DNA from: Perkinsus olseni
Taxonomy: Eukaryota; Perkinsozoa; Perkinsida
Assembly: GCA_013115125.1 (NCBI GenBank)
Contig: JABANN010000005.1
Location: 118,917-182,916 of the forward strand
Length of the DNA: 64,000 nt
Direction of reading: 5' to 3'
A program made the position numbers and the translations under genes. Every line of letters starts with the position of its first letter. Position 1 is the first letter of the stretch. Under the pieces are notes generated by a model. The model was not told the origin of the DNA. It ran no database searches and saw nothing but the letters and a program-made list of their open reading frames with translations. This document shows, in pieces, positions 10,890 to 24,300 of the stretch.

Positions 10890-13800
10890 TCACCAAGCAT
10901 CCGTCTGCTGACTCATCTGCGACTGTTGGGTACTCACAGCTGAAAATGAGCGGAGCGATGCAAAAAAGTGACGCTGGAGCTGGTGGCGCTTACTCATAGA
11001 AGGGCCATAGGATGCACCTTGCGTGGGCGTGGCGAAAGCATCTTGAGACATCTGGCTCTCGCTGTATCCACTCGCGCTGCTGCTACCACCAGCAACACGA
11101 CGCCGTCTGTCGCTCCGAGGTGCCCTATCTCGGGGGCCTGCGGGAGCTACATCATCTGAAGGGAACCGTGGCGCTTAGAGCCGCAGTGATAGCGAGGTTC
11201 TTACTTTGGAAGTACTGGTTAGGTGCCCGCATGGCGGCCTCGGGAGCCGGAACGCTCTGAGGGATACCTCTATAGTAGTCATTATCAAACAGTGGCGGTT
11301 CATCCTAAGAGGAACAGGTCATAGCGACAGATGCACACGCAGAAATTGTAAACTAATTATAAAAAAAGGAGTATATTAAAAAAGTATTATAAGGTAGCAT
11401 TATATTTGTAACTTTATACTTATTATCCTGACGATCCCTGAGCAAAAGGCTTCATGTTTGTATATTAGTTTTCATCACTGATATCAAGTAATATTCAAAT
11501 AATAAAACTATTACAAACATTTTCTTAGAATGCCAACGTATTCATACAGGATATAATTCATACCAATATACAAGGAAAACTATATTCAGTTAGCAATATA
11601 TGACTAACCAATATCATCATCCCTAACACAAAATGAATAGTGACTACCTGCGTGAGGGTCTGTCGAGCGAAGCTTCTGGCGGACTGGTTACGACCTCCTG
11701 AGGTTCCGCGGTAGGGCGCCACCGGCACCACCGGCTCATCAATTTGAATCTGACACAACGATGATGGCGAGGACAGTACCCGCACAATGCAAGCTTACGT
11801 GGCTTTGACGCAAGGCTGACAGCGGACCTTCAACAATGAGATCAAACTTCTTCATATGGGACAGCAGACCATTCCAAACGGACGGCATCGAACCTATCAG
11901 GAGATGAACCTTACTCGCTCGAAGGGCGCTCTACCTCTTCCTTGATGGCCCGCTGTAGTGGCCCTCGCAAGGACTTGTGCGTTGCCGCAGATCACGAGAC
12001 CATACCTGATCGCAGTACTATAGAGAAGCATCGCGCGAGTGTCTCCTACCGGGCTCTCGTGAGGGCGACATTGAGACGTCGAGGGTCGTTGAGGAACCCT
12101 AGGCCAGCCCTCTGGTTCGATCGAACACACGACAAAACGATGAAGTCCTTCTCTCGACCTGCGAGCGGACAAGCCGTGACCAACACCCAACCACGGTCCA
12201 CACATCCTCACCTTGGAAGGCATCAACACTGGCAATCTCAATAGTCTCGTAAAGCTTGGCACTCAGTGTGGTCTGTCGTTGCAGGACCTGCTGGATGTAC
12301 CTAACGCGAAAGGGCAAGCCAATGAGCCCGAGATCCAGTCCTCCTCCACCTACGCTCGCTGGCCTTCGTAAGGCGTGACCACACCAATCTGGGAACCCTG
12401 AAGAACACAACCTTATCATCATAATGATGCCACAGCAGTATCCAATCTCACCTTAAGGCCAGCCCTGAGGAAGTACGTGAGAATCTTCTCGATGTTGATG
12501 GCCTCCGATCTGTTCAGATACGACGTACCCGAAGCAGAGATCTCTTCTTGCCCTGAATAAAAGAGAGCAATGAGACCTCCCTCTGAGAGTACGAGGGGCA
12601 TGCTAATGGCGAGACAGCGCGACTACAATGAATGATGTAAGGATGGCCATTCTCAGTCTCTCATACCGAGAATTGAAGAAGCTAGGCCCACACTGGTGCA
12701 CTCACAGTGAGGCACCGCCGACCTACCAGTAGAGTTATAGAAGAACATCGGCATCTCCTCCCTCGGCCAGGGGAACTTCACACCGGATACCTGCCTGTCT
12801 TCCATAGTGATGCCATTCTGTAGACAGCCATCGTAGAAGGTCTGACAAGGAACGATTGTCCACAGCGCAAAGCAGTTGGAAGTATCCTTACTTGACTAGG
12901 GAACTCCGCAAGACTAGGGTGCATACGGTACTGCACTTCCAGACGGATGGGGCGGACACCCAACGCGATGAGGCGTTCAAAGAGGGACTGATAGCCAGAA
13001 AACCTACACATTCTGCCGAAGAGGAATGAGTACCCTACCTGCTTGAAGCCAGCCTTAGCAGCCTTTTTGCACATCACTACTGGACCGAGCTGCTTGTGAT
13101 CACCCACCAGTATCACCTGGAGAGACGAGTGGGGATTTCTCAATTGCGATATATTGATATTATGCTTGATGATAATACACCCGTATTGCGACGAAAACAA
13201 TGATGAAAACACATGCACACAAAAATTTTCGTGTTTTAGAATAGTATGATCTCCCGACCTTAAGTCGGGTCGGCGACCTATAGTGCTGATACCACTCCTT
13301 TCGTACTTCCAGGCTGGAAGCACTCTCTGCTGGAAGTTCCAGCAGAGAATGCTACAGATTGAATGACTAACGATCATTACCTGCTTAGCACCATTGCAAA
13401 TTGGTATCAATGCCTCGGGCTCACATGCTTGAGTGGCTTCATCGACCAGAACCTGTAAACAGCCAGCATGTCGGAAAGATACCACCAAAGGTTACTACCA
13501 TCTTGAAGCGTAATTTCCCAAGTCGTGGATCACCAGCTCCTGCGCATGTCGTGCAAATGACATCGGCGTTCTCAAGAAGCTCACGCTCAACCTAAAGATG
13601 CGCCCTCGAAACCCATACCGCACTAAAGCCGCTCCTACCTGGCTCCTGAGAATCCGGAAACGCTTCTCATCGCTGGAGGTCAACTCCCCAACTTCATCCT
13701 GGTAAGATACAAAAATAAAGATACGTCATTGCGCCAACTCCTCTTACCTTCAAATCGAATAACTTTCTGAATTCCTTCGCTTGTGGTGTCCGCATGTTAC

Positions 13801-16800
13801 GAATTTGCGTATGCAAGGACAGGAACTCCACAGGAGAATAGAGACACTCGCGCGACTTCGCCAAGATACGCACAACCTGCCAGGAGACAGCATGTCAGTC
13901 AACACTAGTAGAAGAGAATCCCCACCTTCAGTCCAGTGAGATGAATCTTCTCAGCGAGCTGGTCCACAGCGATATTGGAAGGCGCCGTCACAAGAACCTG
14001 ATAACAACGGTCTCAATGATGACAAATCATGGAAATCATAAATAGTGATAAAACTCATGAATGATGATGGAAAATAATGATCAATAATGGGTGATATCAA
14101 GAAGCAACAACCTACCTGCCCCTGATTCTGTCGAGCCAAGTGGTATATGATACTTGCAGAGGTTACTGTTTTACCAGTACCGGGAGGTCCCTACAGAGGT
14201 AAAATGACGGATAAGAGTTAGACAGAATCAGCCCACCTGAATGAGAGTAAGGGGCTGTTCCAAAGCCTTCTGTACAGCATGGACTTGACTGTGGTTGAGC
14301 TGGGGTAGGTTGGGAGCCGTCCAGTTCTTGGGAGGGTTGTGGATCCTGAACGATGATGCTGCTGTCACTGATGGCCAACCCCTGTGACTACCTTATAGTA
14401 GTATTGGTTTCGATGGCCTGGCCCAAGAGCATGTGGTATCTACATAGGAAGGTCGAGACAGTAACAACGAACTGAGTGGGGAGGAGGTACTCCCGTCCTA
14501 TCAACAAAGTAATGTCTAAAAAATCATCCTGAGTCAAAGCGGAATTGCCCGATTTCTATTAGGTTATTGGTTTCAATTCCCAGGTTATCACCATGCCAGG
14601 ATAATCCTGGCAGGATAATCCTGGCAGGATTTCTCCTCTATCTCGCACTAGTATTCGAATATAACAGAAGCAGGCCACGTGCACCACTAGGGTTAGTAAG
14701 CAAAACAGACGATGAAACTGTCCTTAGCGTCACTTTTGGACGAAGAGTTGACAATTTGACGATACAGTCGATCCATTGCCCTTATTACATAACACCCGAG
14801 ACACTGGTATCATCGACGGCAAAAGCCTTGAGTGCCTGCGCGAGAATAGACGATCCTTTACAATCGACAGCCACCACCACCACCACGACGATTACATTTT
14901 GCATCCTATCAAAGCTCGTCGCCTTCCACACGAACTCGACCGTGTACCCACTGGTCACGTCCCACGGCCCCTTCTGATGGCTATACCTGCACAGTACCAA
15001 TGACCATCATCCCTATTCCCCTCAAGGCTTACTGAGGTCGTAGTTCTACGCAAACCTCCTCGCTGCTTTGCATCAGCTTCGTCACATGACCCACGCCGAT
15101 CCAACCCTGAAATTGAAATTGAAGGCGAAGGATACCGACGATCCCTACCTCGTTATTAGTGCCCCAGTCAGCCAACTTCAGGCGGATCTCATCCCCTGGC
15201 ACGAGCTTGACGCCAGCGGTTTCTTCTCTAGTAAAAATAGGGAAATATGCGCATCTTCTGTTGCCCATAGTAAGATCCCATCGCAGCTTGATATCGTGCT
15301 GGACAAAAATGGTCAAAAACTAGGCGGAGCGAAGCAAGGCCCGAACGCACCTTCGCTTGACTTTCCTTCACTTCCTTATCGTAAACCGCTTCCATCTCCA
15401 CCAATGGACCAAAGGTGTTTTGGTACACGAACGCATCAGGATACCTACAGAATGGCCTCCACCACCCAAGGCCCCTTCGTCCAGCTTGCTACGTGTTCCT
15501 CACTACAGGTAGATCGTCCTCGGCTGCTGCGGCACCGGGCTTAGCCAGATCGACTACTGTCGCCTGACGGGAGAGGGAGGTTGATTAACATACAATATCA
15601 ATTGGGCTGGGGGTGGAGGATATACCGTCACTTTTGCGCTTTCTTGTGCGGTCGTCAAAATTATTCCTCCACGACTATGTCGAGAGAACTCGCGGGACAT
15701 AACCGAAGTGCGTGGTCTGCGTATTCTATGGACGAAATTTCCTCTTCGCCATGGTCGACTCTCCCGAAAAAAGCCCATGCCGGGGTTCGAACCCGGGGGT
15801 TTCCGTCGAGCATCAGCAGGAGGAAGAATTACATTTTCCTTTCCTTCTCTCCACAGTTCCTCCAGTCTATTAATCTGGGAATTAGTGATGGGCCTCGTGT
15901 ACTTGACCTCTTCCTCAGGCGTGGGGATCTTCACCAGCCATGGCAGGAAGGCCCTTTCCTCAATGAGCGGCTGCAGCAGAGGGAATAATACCAGGGACAA
16001 GCAAAAAAGCTCAACACTCACCTGCCACATGGAGATGTCCCACTCGTCGTCTTTTAGTGTATTGGACCCCAAGCAGGGCTCTCGGCAGATGAGCACGACA
16101 ACGCTGAGGAGAGGAAGAGAGCTTAGTAATAATCATCTTAATGGCGCCGCCGACCATGGCTTCTGATCCGAAAGAAGCCTCGCTTGTCTTTTTCGATTTG
16201 ACATCGATCAAATCGGATGTCAGGACGTCGATGTATTACCTGTCGGTCTTGGAAGGTATGAAGCCTAGAACGAAAACGTTGGTGTTGCCGCAGACGTAGC
16301 ACTCCAGAAGAGAGGCCCCTAGGGGAGAGTCTTCATGCAAACATACACTCTTATGCTTAGACCTGAGCATGCGAGAGAAGTAGAGGGCAGGCGCTGTAAT
16401 ATGGCTGTGGACGAGCGCTACTATAATACCACACCATTCGTACTTTTCCTCATGGTTCTCTCTGGCGAAAGATTCTCTGCATAATTCGAAACAAGTATGC
16501 CGGTCGAGGTATTTTTCCCGTCGGGCGAAACCATTTGCACGACAAAAATTAAAGATTCCGGTCGACGACAATGACGAAACTGAAAGTCCAGCCAATACCC
16601 TTCTTACCGCACTAGATGGTTCATGATATGGCTTCCACTAGTATTATGATGGGAGTTGCAGAACCATCGCTTGCACACGTTACACTGTACCACGCACTCA
16701 GGAGAGCTCAAGTAACAGTACCTTCACAAACAAGGATGGAAGGCAACCGAAGCTATCATGAAATGGCAGTACTGGCAGGCATGGTCCGGCAACCTGGAGG

Positions 16801-17638
16801 GGTCGAACCCGTCTGACTCGATCCCCATGTAACGGCCGTGACCACCACCATGATGATGACCGTGAGATCCTGCGGGAAAGGAATTCGGCAAGGAGCGAGC
16901 AACCAGTTGGCATACCAGGAAAGCCAGGCTGGCTTTGATCTACGGTGCCATCGTCAACCTCATCATCTACATCAGAGTCGGAGTCATCAGCCCACATCCT
17001 ATGCTTGGACTCCTTCGAGAAGGCGTGCTGGTCGAGTGTCAGCTCCATTTCCTGAAGATTAGGGGAAGAGATGGTACGCCATGGCCGCCACTACCACCAC
17101 TACTACTAATATCACCACTACCAATCAGTCAGCGCTGATGTCCATCAGGGGACGGAGGCGCCTTGAATAACGGTGAATTCGTGCCATGGCGTTCTATTCA
17201 TAACTACTGGGCTCACTACTACGACCAGTCAGTCTGCGCATAAATTCATCGAGAAACGTTTGCGTCTCGAATAACAGGAAATTTATGCCAATGTCCTGTA
17301 TTCCTAGCACTCTTACGAACGCGCTTCCCTCCACCACCACGACCCTCAGAATCTTCCTTTACCACTACTACCTGAGCCTTTCCCTTAGTGGAGATATCCA
17401 CATCGAGGAAGTCAGTCATAGTACCAGCTCGTAGGGCAGTATTGTCGCTCGGTGCTGCAGGCCTAGCTCCCGAGGGACCACCACCATTCTGATGACCCCC
17501 CGCCGAGGACGGGCCGAACATCAGATCCTCAATACCTATTAATGAAGTATACAGCAGGTACCACACTTCGACCAACTTGCCTTGAGAGAACTGTGACTCC
17601 CCGTGCTGCGTGAAGAAGTCGCTCGTATTGGACGTCAT
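10890..17638 (-). CDS. UPF1: UPF1, RNA helicase of nonsense-mediated mRNA decay
   Basis: Many short exons reproduce UPF1 in order. N-terminus from 17638 ([15 protein letters not shown]); a Cys/His domain (HACQYC near 16770, [15 protein letters not shown] near 16640, then [16 protein letters not shown] near 16270); the 1B region ([26 protein letters not shown]); Walker A GPPGTGKT near 14185; PSNIAVDQL; the DEAT box ([15 protein letters not shown]) near 13420; [50 protein letters not shown]; and [18 protein letters not shown]. Later exons give [10 protein letters not shown] and a Gly/Ser tail rich in SQ/TQ ([22 protein letters not shown]) with stop at 10890-10892, matching the phosphorylated SQ region of UPF1. 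UPF1 is an ATP-dependent 5'-3' helicase acting on terminating ribosomes. An AT-rich intron occupies about 11290-11650. Large introns near 17100 and 15790 carry repeats (see findings). Some exon joins are approximate. Confidence 0.93.
15323..15336 (-). repeat. dispersed 12-14-mer GCTTCGCTCCGC, one of about seven copies
   Basis: This copy lies inside a 52-nt UPF1 intron (gtgcgttcgg...tgtccag). Near-identical copies are at 10949-10962 (last UPF1 intron, reverse, with GCATCG), 23554-23567, 37017-37030, 40832-40845, 54009-54022 and 58234-58247. Orientation varies. Confidence 0.7.
17083..17192. repeat. intron repeat shared with 21994-22092
   Basis: The stretch has a CCACTACTAC-type run, then CAGTCAG, then CAGGGGACG, a GCGCCT block and TGCCATGGCG. 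The same string of blocks in the same order and orientation lies in a WDR3 intron at 21994-22092. By eye about four fifths of the last 50 positions agree. This copy sits between the first and second UPF1 exons. Confidence 0.7.
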
Positions 17639-18066
17639 CTAGGAACAAGCGAAAAACTACACCACCGACGCCACGCTAGTACCACTCCTTCCACAACTCA
17701 GTCTGTGTGAAGTCAACACCGCAGGATTGGATGGAAACCGTTATTAAGGATTTTACGTGGGCCACCACGGTCGTTGAATCAGTGGTGGTGGTAGTAGGAA
17801 CTTGGTAAAGCTTAGTGTACTCATTTGCCGGCTATGCGTCGAGATTTCCGATAGGCCCTGTCCTCTGCGTCAAGATCCCCAATCTCTCTACGCCTCTTCA
17901 ATCTGACAGTGAAAGCCCATCCGATGCGCTGCAGGCTCGTGGTGCCCTACTCCTGCTTGGCCATCATAGCGGCCGATCGCGCCACGCCAGCTTCGTCAAC
18001 AGCAGTACTGGCGACGTCATACCTGAGTTGCCACGACTGAGTTGGGTACCAAACGACGAAACCGCC

Positions 18067-21000
18067 TACAGAAGATCTCTGAGGTCAACCAACAGCCGTC
18101 TGCTACTCGGGTCATGCACCAAGTAAGGTGCTTGAGCCTGACGAGAAGGACACATACGAGGTTGTAGGCCAGTGATCGACCTCGGCACTCCCCCCTACTG
18201 AACGAGGAGAGTGAAAGTCTGCCCATTTAGTACTTGAATGAGGCTAAGGCCCACTGATAGACAAAGCTCGATAGGCAGGCCACCCCTGATGGCTGCCTGC
18301 TGTGATTCAGGTACCGAGTGCAGGAAGGAGAGTAGATCCACTAGGACCGACAGGAGCCGTCTGGAGTAACTGAACAACAATGGTGATATGCACTGATCGT
18401 GTTGATGGTGCCCTATTACGTGACCGGAAGTGCTAGGACGACCTCCTGCATATCCGCTACTGGAATGGCAGCCATGATGCGTAGTGTCTGATAGACAAAC
18501 GATAGTAGTAGCCATCATAGTACCATAAATCCCCCTACTTTAATAGACTCCTGTGGAGTAGACTTCCTCTCCTCAGCACCCTCAGACTGCTGCTCCTCTG
18601 TCGAGGCCTCTCTGACCTCATCAAGGGCCTCCATCAGCCTCTCCGCCGACTTAACCGTCTCCATAGTCCCTACAACAACGCCGTAACCAATATCACTGAC
18701 AAACACTCCAGTACGTCTGGTAGGCCTGGCCATAGTGACCACCGCCGCTTCCCTAGCAGCCTCTTCCTCAAGCTGTCTATCCAAAGCTTCCTCTTGCTCC
18801 TGATACAACCACCACTGCACGCAATGGGCCTCCAGCAACAATACACGAAGTACCGTTTTTCTCGCAAAGCGAAAACCGCAAAAATTTGAAATGAATTTTT
18901 TACAAGCGTTTTCACATCGCGGGTAAAAACCCCCCGTACCTCTTCTATAAACATCTGCTCATCACTTCTCTTCCACAGCCTTATGGATCTATCGGCGCCT
19001 CCAGTAGCCAGCAACGCACCATCAGCATCGCACGCCACCGACCAAACGTCACCATTGTGACCAGGAAGGGAGGCTATCTCCTCCGACCTGCATACCACTC
19101 TTTTCACAACTCCCCACGGATAACAACCGCTACTACCTATCGCAATCCCAAAGCTTGAGCATGCCATCAACTTTACCAACACTAGCAAGATAGTGCGTGC
19201 CCGGGAGCCAGGAAATGCTCGTGACTGAGGACTCGTGGGCCCTCAAGGAATGAAGGCAATTACCTGACAACAACAGCAAACTAAGACAGTCTACAAGCGG
19301 GACCTTACCACACTTACCAAACTTAGGATGCCACAACTTGATATTCTTATCCGCTGAGCCCGAAGCAAGCAGCTGGCCATCATCAGAGAAGGCCACTGTG
19401 AGAACCTACAGGGCGAATTAATTCTGTGTGCAAATCGCAGAAATTGAGAATTGCCCATATGAGCAAAGTTGAACCGCCAATTCATTTCGATGGGAGGAAT
19501 TTGACGATATGTCGACCAACCGTTTCCTCGTTGTGAAGAGCGCGAAGTGCATCAGAGATAGAACTAGAACGAAATCAGCCGTACGACTAGCTACAACCGA
19601 GAGCCTCTTACCGGCAGTTGATGACCGTAGAGTGTAAGGAACTGCTTCCCAGTATCAGCATAGACAACAGTAATAGTTGAATCAAGCATGCCTATCGCCA
19701 GGAATCTAACAAAGAAGACGTTTTACAGCGGGTGAATTTCTCCGGCACTACCTAGGAGCGTCAGCCTTCTTATCCTTAGGAGACAGGGCCACACACAGAC
19801 CATCATCGTTCAGCGTCAGCCGTTTGGACTCATCCTGTAATTAACATCACGCACATTCCCAGAGCTAACAGTACTACCTCTACGAAGATCGAAGACTCGT
19901 CCTCTAGGCTAGCAAAGTCAGTGGCATAATACCGCAATGTCTTATCGGCACCAACAGTAATGAAGTTGTCTGAAGGAAGGCAGTGCCAATGGTGACCGGA
20001 ATCAGCAGAGTTACTTACCTTGTTCCTCAGGGTCATCGCAAATGCCGTATAAAGGCTGTCCTCCCTCAGACGCTAGTGTCTACATACAACCACTACATGC
20101 CGTTGATGATTGTCGTATTGGTATTACTCTGCATCTGCACTCGCCTGTCTGCAGGTCATAGAGGACCAACGAGCCATCCTTGCTACCACACACAACGTGC
20201 TGATTACCAGCGAACCACCGGGCGCAGAGAACTGACACAAGGCAAGATCAACCTAGGATTCCCTCAGTATTATTACCATAGCCGGTATTATCGATATGCC
20301 TTACACACTGCTTGGTACTCTGGGCTGTCCACACCCTCAAAGACTCGCCAGAGCAGGACAACAGCATAGTGCTGTCGGGCGAAAAAGACACGTACCTGCA
20401 CTCCACGACGCTTGCCACACCTTAGTAAAATACACTGCTACCGGACAGCCTGTCGATGGCCATTAGCAACAACACTCATACGTCCTTTCTCGGCAGCGGC
20501 ACTAGAATCATCATCCGCGGCTAGCTCCGCCGTCAAAGAAGGAATCTGTAGCGCGCATAAGCAACGCGTGATAAAATTACCATCCAAAGTTTTACCAAAT
20601 GCAATGAGTTGTCCAGAAGGCCGACACAGACAGAATCCTTGTAAACAGACATCGATCCTATCTTGCCCGGGAAATGTACCAACTGAAGCATAGAAGAGAA
20701 TCTTTAATAACCGAAACTCGTACCGCAACTCTACCTTATCACGCAGTTTGAATAGCTCAGCCGCTGTCATTGCCTTTTCAGGACTGTCGTCTTCTCCCTG
20801 GGGTTGCATCGATTGTTCGTTGTTGCCTGCCGTGGATCCCTCGACCGATCGATGGCAAACTTCGCTCCCTACCATCCTGTCCTGTGGCCGCCGCCTTCTG
20901 TTTCTTAGCAGCCTTTTCTCTCTTCCTTCGCTGTACTCTTTTACGGTACTTATCAGTGAGCTAACATCATCTAAGCCGTACCACACCTCGCCATATTCCC

Positions 21001-23030
21001 AGCTACACTACCATATCAAACACCTCCACTGTCCTCCCAACTGCCTGAGCAAGCAGCCGGCTACCGTCCTCAGTGAAGGCCAACGTGCCTGATAATGACG
21101 CACAGTATCGTCCACACTCAAACTTCGTGAAGAAGCAATCTAGCTCGCAGTGAGAAGACATTCGGTTAGAGGGCTCAGATTGAGCGTCGCCGTAGTTAGA
21201 ACGAATAGTACTATAATACATCATACCACATCACGTGCAACACTGCCGAGTTCATTGCATGCATCCCCGTGTATCATCATATCAGTCAACCCTCCCTAGA
21301 TTTGAGTATAAACTGATCTATACTACAATTATGTGAGAATAGCGGAGTTTCACGATCTGAAAAACACTAGGGAAAACACATCTCAAATTTCACATCGCGA
21401 TTTTGGCTATTTTCACTTTGCGAAAAACGGTGAAACTCCAGTGTATATCCAGTCGAGAACACGCGTACCAACCATTTCTTACCAACTCGCTTCTTCATGC
21501 CAGACTGCCCGCTTCCCCTATCCAAAGGTCCGATGAACTTCATCATATCACCGGTGGCATCCAGCCCACCGCCAGAAGACAGAGACAGAGCCGAGACAGT
21601 GTACCTACTGCCCTTACTAGACGCTACAACACTTCTCCCGTTACTACATGTAGAGCTTCTGATCAACCCCGCCAGTTACTATCACAACAGTACCGCTGTT
21701 AGGAGCCCCTTCAACAGCCTGGGAGGGGCTCACCATCATCATCACTGACGCCACTGACCACAGTTCCCCACGAGACTCGCCACCTGGGAAGGAAGGGATG
21801 CCGCAGTCGAGTAGAGTGGAGAGCTGCCCTACAGGTTTGGACGCAAATCTGCGTGCCGACGCTCCAAAGCTTGCAGGTGGTATCTTTGGATACGCTCACT
21901 ACGTAGGCCAAGGACGCATCAGGCGACTCGTTTTCATGCAGTAGTGCCTGAAGGCAGTGGTCTTGTCTAAAGCCCATCTCTAATACTACTGGTGCTACCA
22001 CTACTACCACTACTACCCAGTCAGTGACTAAACGCTTCAATCGACCAGGGGACGTGCGCGCCTCGAGTAACGTTGAAGTCATGCCATTTCGCATCCCTCC
22101 GAAAGCGCTCCTATCCACCACCACGATCCTCAAAAACTTCCTCGACAAATTTCAACCATATCAATGTCTCCTGAGACCCCGCTTCAATGCTCTACTACCA
22201 AATCGGTAACTTGATCCTTGTGTCCACTTAGTCGACACATACCAGTCTCCGCTACCACATCCCATACAATAACGTCATTATCAGCACCACCAGAACCTAC
22301 AGCAAGGCGAACGAGATGGCGATTGACAGCAGTCGAAGGAGATGAGAGCTTACAAAGCTGGAAGCCTCCTCGAGAGAACTTGAGGACGTTAACGGCTGTC
22401 CGATGGCCCATGAAGGACACTTCAGGCGACCATACCCCCTCCACTGAGCCTGGCCTTGTCTCCTCGTAGGCGAAGATACGAATCGAACCTACAAATAGCA
22501 TACACAAAGGCAGCAGCGAAGTAGGGAAACACTACCATCACTATATCCAACAGCCATCTTCGCGCCAGTCCAGCCACTAGCTGTAGTACTAGGTATGAAT
22601 AAATCAGATAATGACGTCACCTGGGGGATAACGGTGCGGGGGCGAGGGGTCGTTGAATCAATCAATGTATTGTCAGTACACTGCCTCCTCAGTTATACTT
22701 CTGCCCGTTCGGAAAGGTGTGGTATAAACGCGCCTACCTGTGGAGGCCTCTTCTGGAGCTCATCCTTTCCCAAGGGAACTTCCATAACGCCCTTAATCGT
22801 CTGTGTTCTGATGTCCCATATCGTGACTGTATCGTTGGTCGGACAGAAGGCGTACCGGGCCGCTGTCTGGGATGGAGAGTTACCGCTGGTTACCACAACG
22901 TTGCCTGAAAACACATACGAAAAAGAGTACCAAATTTTCCGCATCATTCCGGCTAGCCATTGGACATCGCTAGTAACGCCATACCTGCTACCAGGCAGTC
23001 AGCCCAGAATCGGCCAAAAATAATAACGTG
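18067..23030 (-). CDS. WDR3: WDR3/UTP12 (DIP2), WD40 protein of the small-subunit processome
   Basis: Exons on the minus strand give WD40 repeats in the order seen in WDR3/UTP12. Near 22900: VVVTSGN...NDTVTIWDIRTQ. Near 22500-22200: GSIRIFAYEET, GHRTAVNVLKF, DNDVIVWDVVAETG, LSGHKDQVTDL. Near 21940: VSVSKDTTCKLW. Near 20560-20640: a variable central exon. Near 19990: ITVGADKTLRYY. Near 19350: LLASGSADKNIKLW, then HESSVTSISWLPGTHYL and GMLKLWDCD. Near 19000: NGDVWSVACDADG and SIRLWKRSDEQMFIEE. The C-terminal UTP12 helical domain follows: VETVKSAERLMEAL-like (TMETVKSAERLMEALD) near 18650, then LLFSYSRRLLSVLVDLL and GLPIELCLSVGLSLIQV near 18250-18400. UTP12 acts in the nucleolus in pre-18S rRNA processing. 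N-terminal exon near 23000 (FGRFWADCLVA) and the last residues are approximate. Confidence 0.88.
21994..22092. repeat. intron repeat shared with 17083-17192
   Basis: Second copy of the block described at 17083-17192, between two WD40 exons of WDR3. It has CACTACTACC, CAGTCAG, CAGGGGACG, GCGCCT and TGCCATTTCG in order. Confidence 0.7.
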
Positions 23031-24300
23031 GACTCAGGGAATCAGCAAAGCGTGAAAAAATGTTCGCCTAGGAACATCTTTTTCACTAAGTTTTCACTTC
23101 CCAAATGTATCGTGAATTGGTTAGGTTCCGGCTCTTCACAAAAGGCATTTCTCCACTGAACGTGCCACCGATCAAATGGAGCTCGTGATTTGCGCAAAAT
23201 ATGGTATCCTAACACAATCTCGAATAAGTAGCGTTATTTCATCGGGCACTTAACGGTATCAAACTACTTTCGTGAGGAAGTTGAATAGCGCGAAACCCGA
23301 ACCCTTGACTAGTGGTGAAATCCCAGTAAACTACCTTGTTGGCTGACGATGGCTCCTAAGGCACCCTCCCCTTTGTATCTTAGGTAGGCCTTGGGCATTC
23401 ACAGAATCAACCTACTTGAAAGGGTGAGAAGGGCGCTTAGAAAACCAATTCGAATCGAGTCTGTATTTTACTGAACAGGGGCTGCGGCGCGCGCGGTAGA
23501 AGGCCGATGCACGAAGCATAATTTGCCTAACTGCATAAAAATTCACAATTCTTAGCGGAGCGATGCACGAGTTGCTGAGCGGCGTCACAGAGCGGTAATT
23601 CCCAAAGAGAAGTCATCGAATTAAATTAAGCTTCCCCGACAGACACATGCTGAAGGCAACGAAAAGGGAGAGGTGCGGTAATATTATTCTCATACTTATG
23701 CTAGTTGCGTTGGAAAGTTGGTTGGTCAGCTCGTCTACGAGCCGCGGAAATCCCTGTTGTGATTTCCGAATGGTGCGGTATTAGCATGAGGGATTGAACA
23801 CTGTATTATGAGAGTATCCGAGGTTGAAGGTGGTATAAGATACTGTTAATAAGAATCTTTCTAAGCAGTTTGTTAATGACGGTCATCGACCTAAGATGCC
23901 ACCACACGGCATATAACTAAAGCGATGTTCGTCGAAGCTGCGGGTCGCGTTCTCTCGTTCCTCCCACTGCTCAGAAGCGTCCAAAAGCAGCTGAGTGGAT
24001 CGCTAACATTGTGTCTCGGAAGTGTCTCGCTTGACTGCCTTCTGGCATCCAGTGAGCCCGGCTCAGTAGGTGCTTATCGCGGCATTCGTCGTCTCCAGTG
24101 CGGCAGAGCCGCCAACTTTAGCGACTCGGAAATTGTAACTCGCGCCGGTTTTGCCCTTTTCTTCCTGTGCGGCAAACGTCTTCACGCTTTGGCATGAATT
24201 TTGGGAGGAGCTCGGTTGCGTGACAGCGGGAGGGTGTTGAGTTGCAGTACCATTACCAGAGTCGATGATGGTGTTAGTTGTTCCTAGTATCAGTCCTGCC
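23031..24300. other. intergenic region between divergent WDR3 and the eIF4E locus
   Basis: No exon chain recognised. It should contain the promoters of both divergent genes, but no motif can be named. A copy of the dispersed AGCGGAGCGATGCA motif lies at 23554-23567. Confidence 0.5.

Noticed and set aside
14860-14890. CCACCACCACCACGACG run as a microsatellite locus
   Set aside because: Very short and within UPF1 intron sequence; not notable.
15780-15810. Apparent tRNA gene from GGGTTCGAACCC
   Set aside because: No acceptor stem or A box at the right spacing; it lies inside a UPF1 intron. Kept only as a motif observation.
16790-16815. B-box-like GGGGTCGAACCC
   Set aside because: It is coding sequence of a UPF1 exon just before the first Cys pair.
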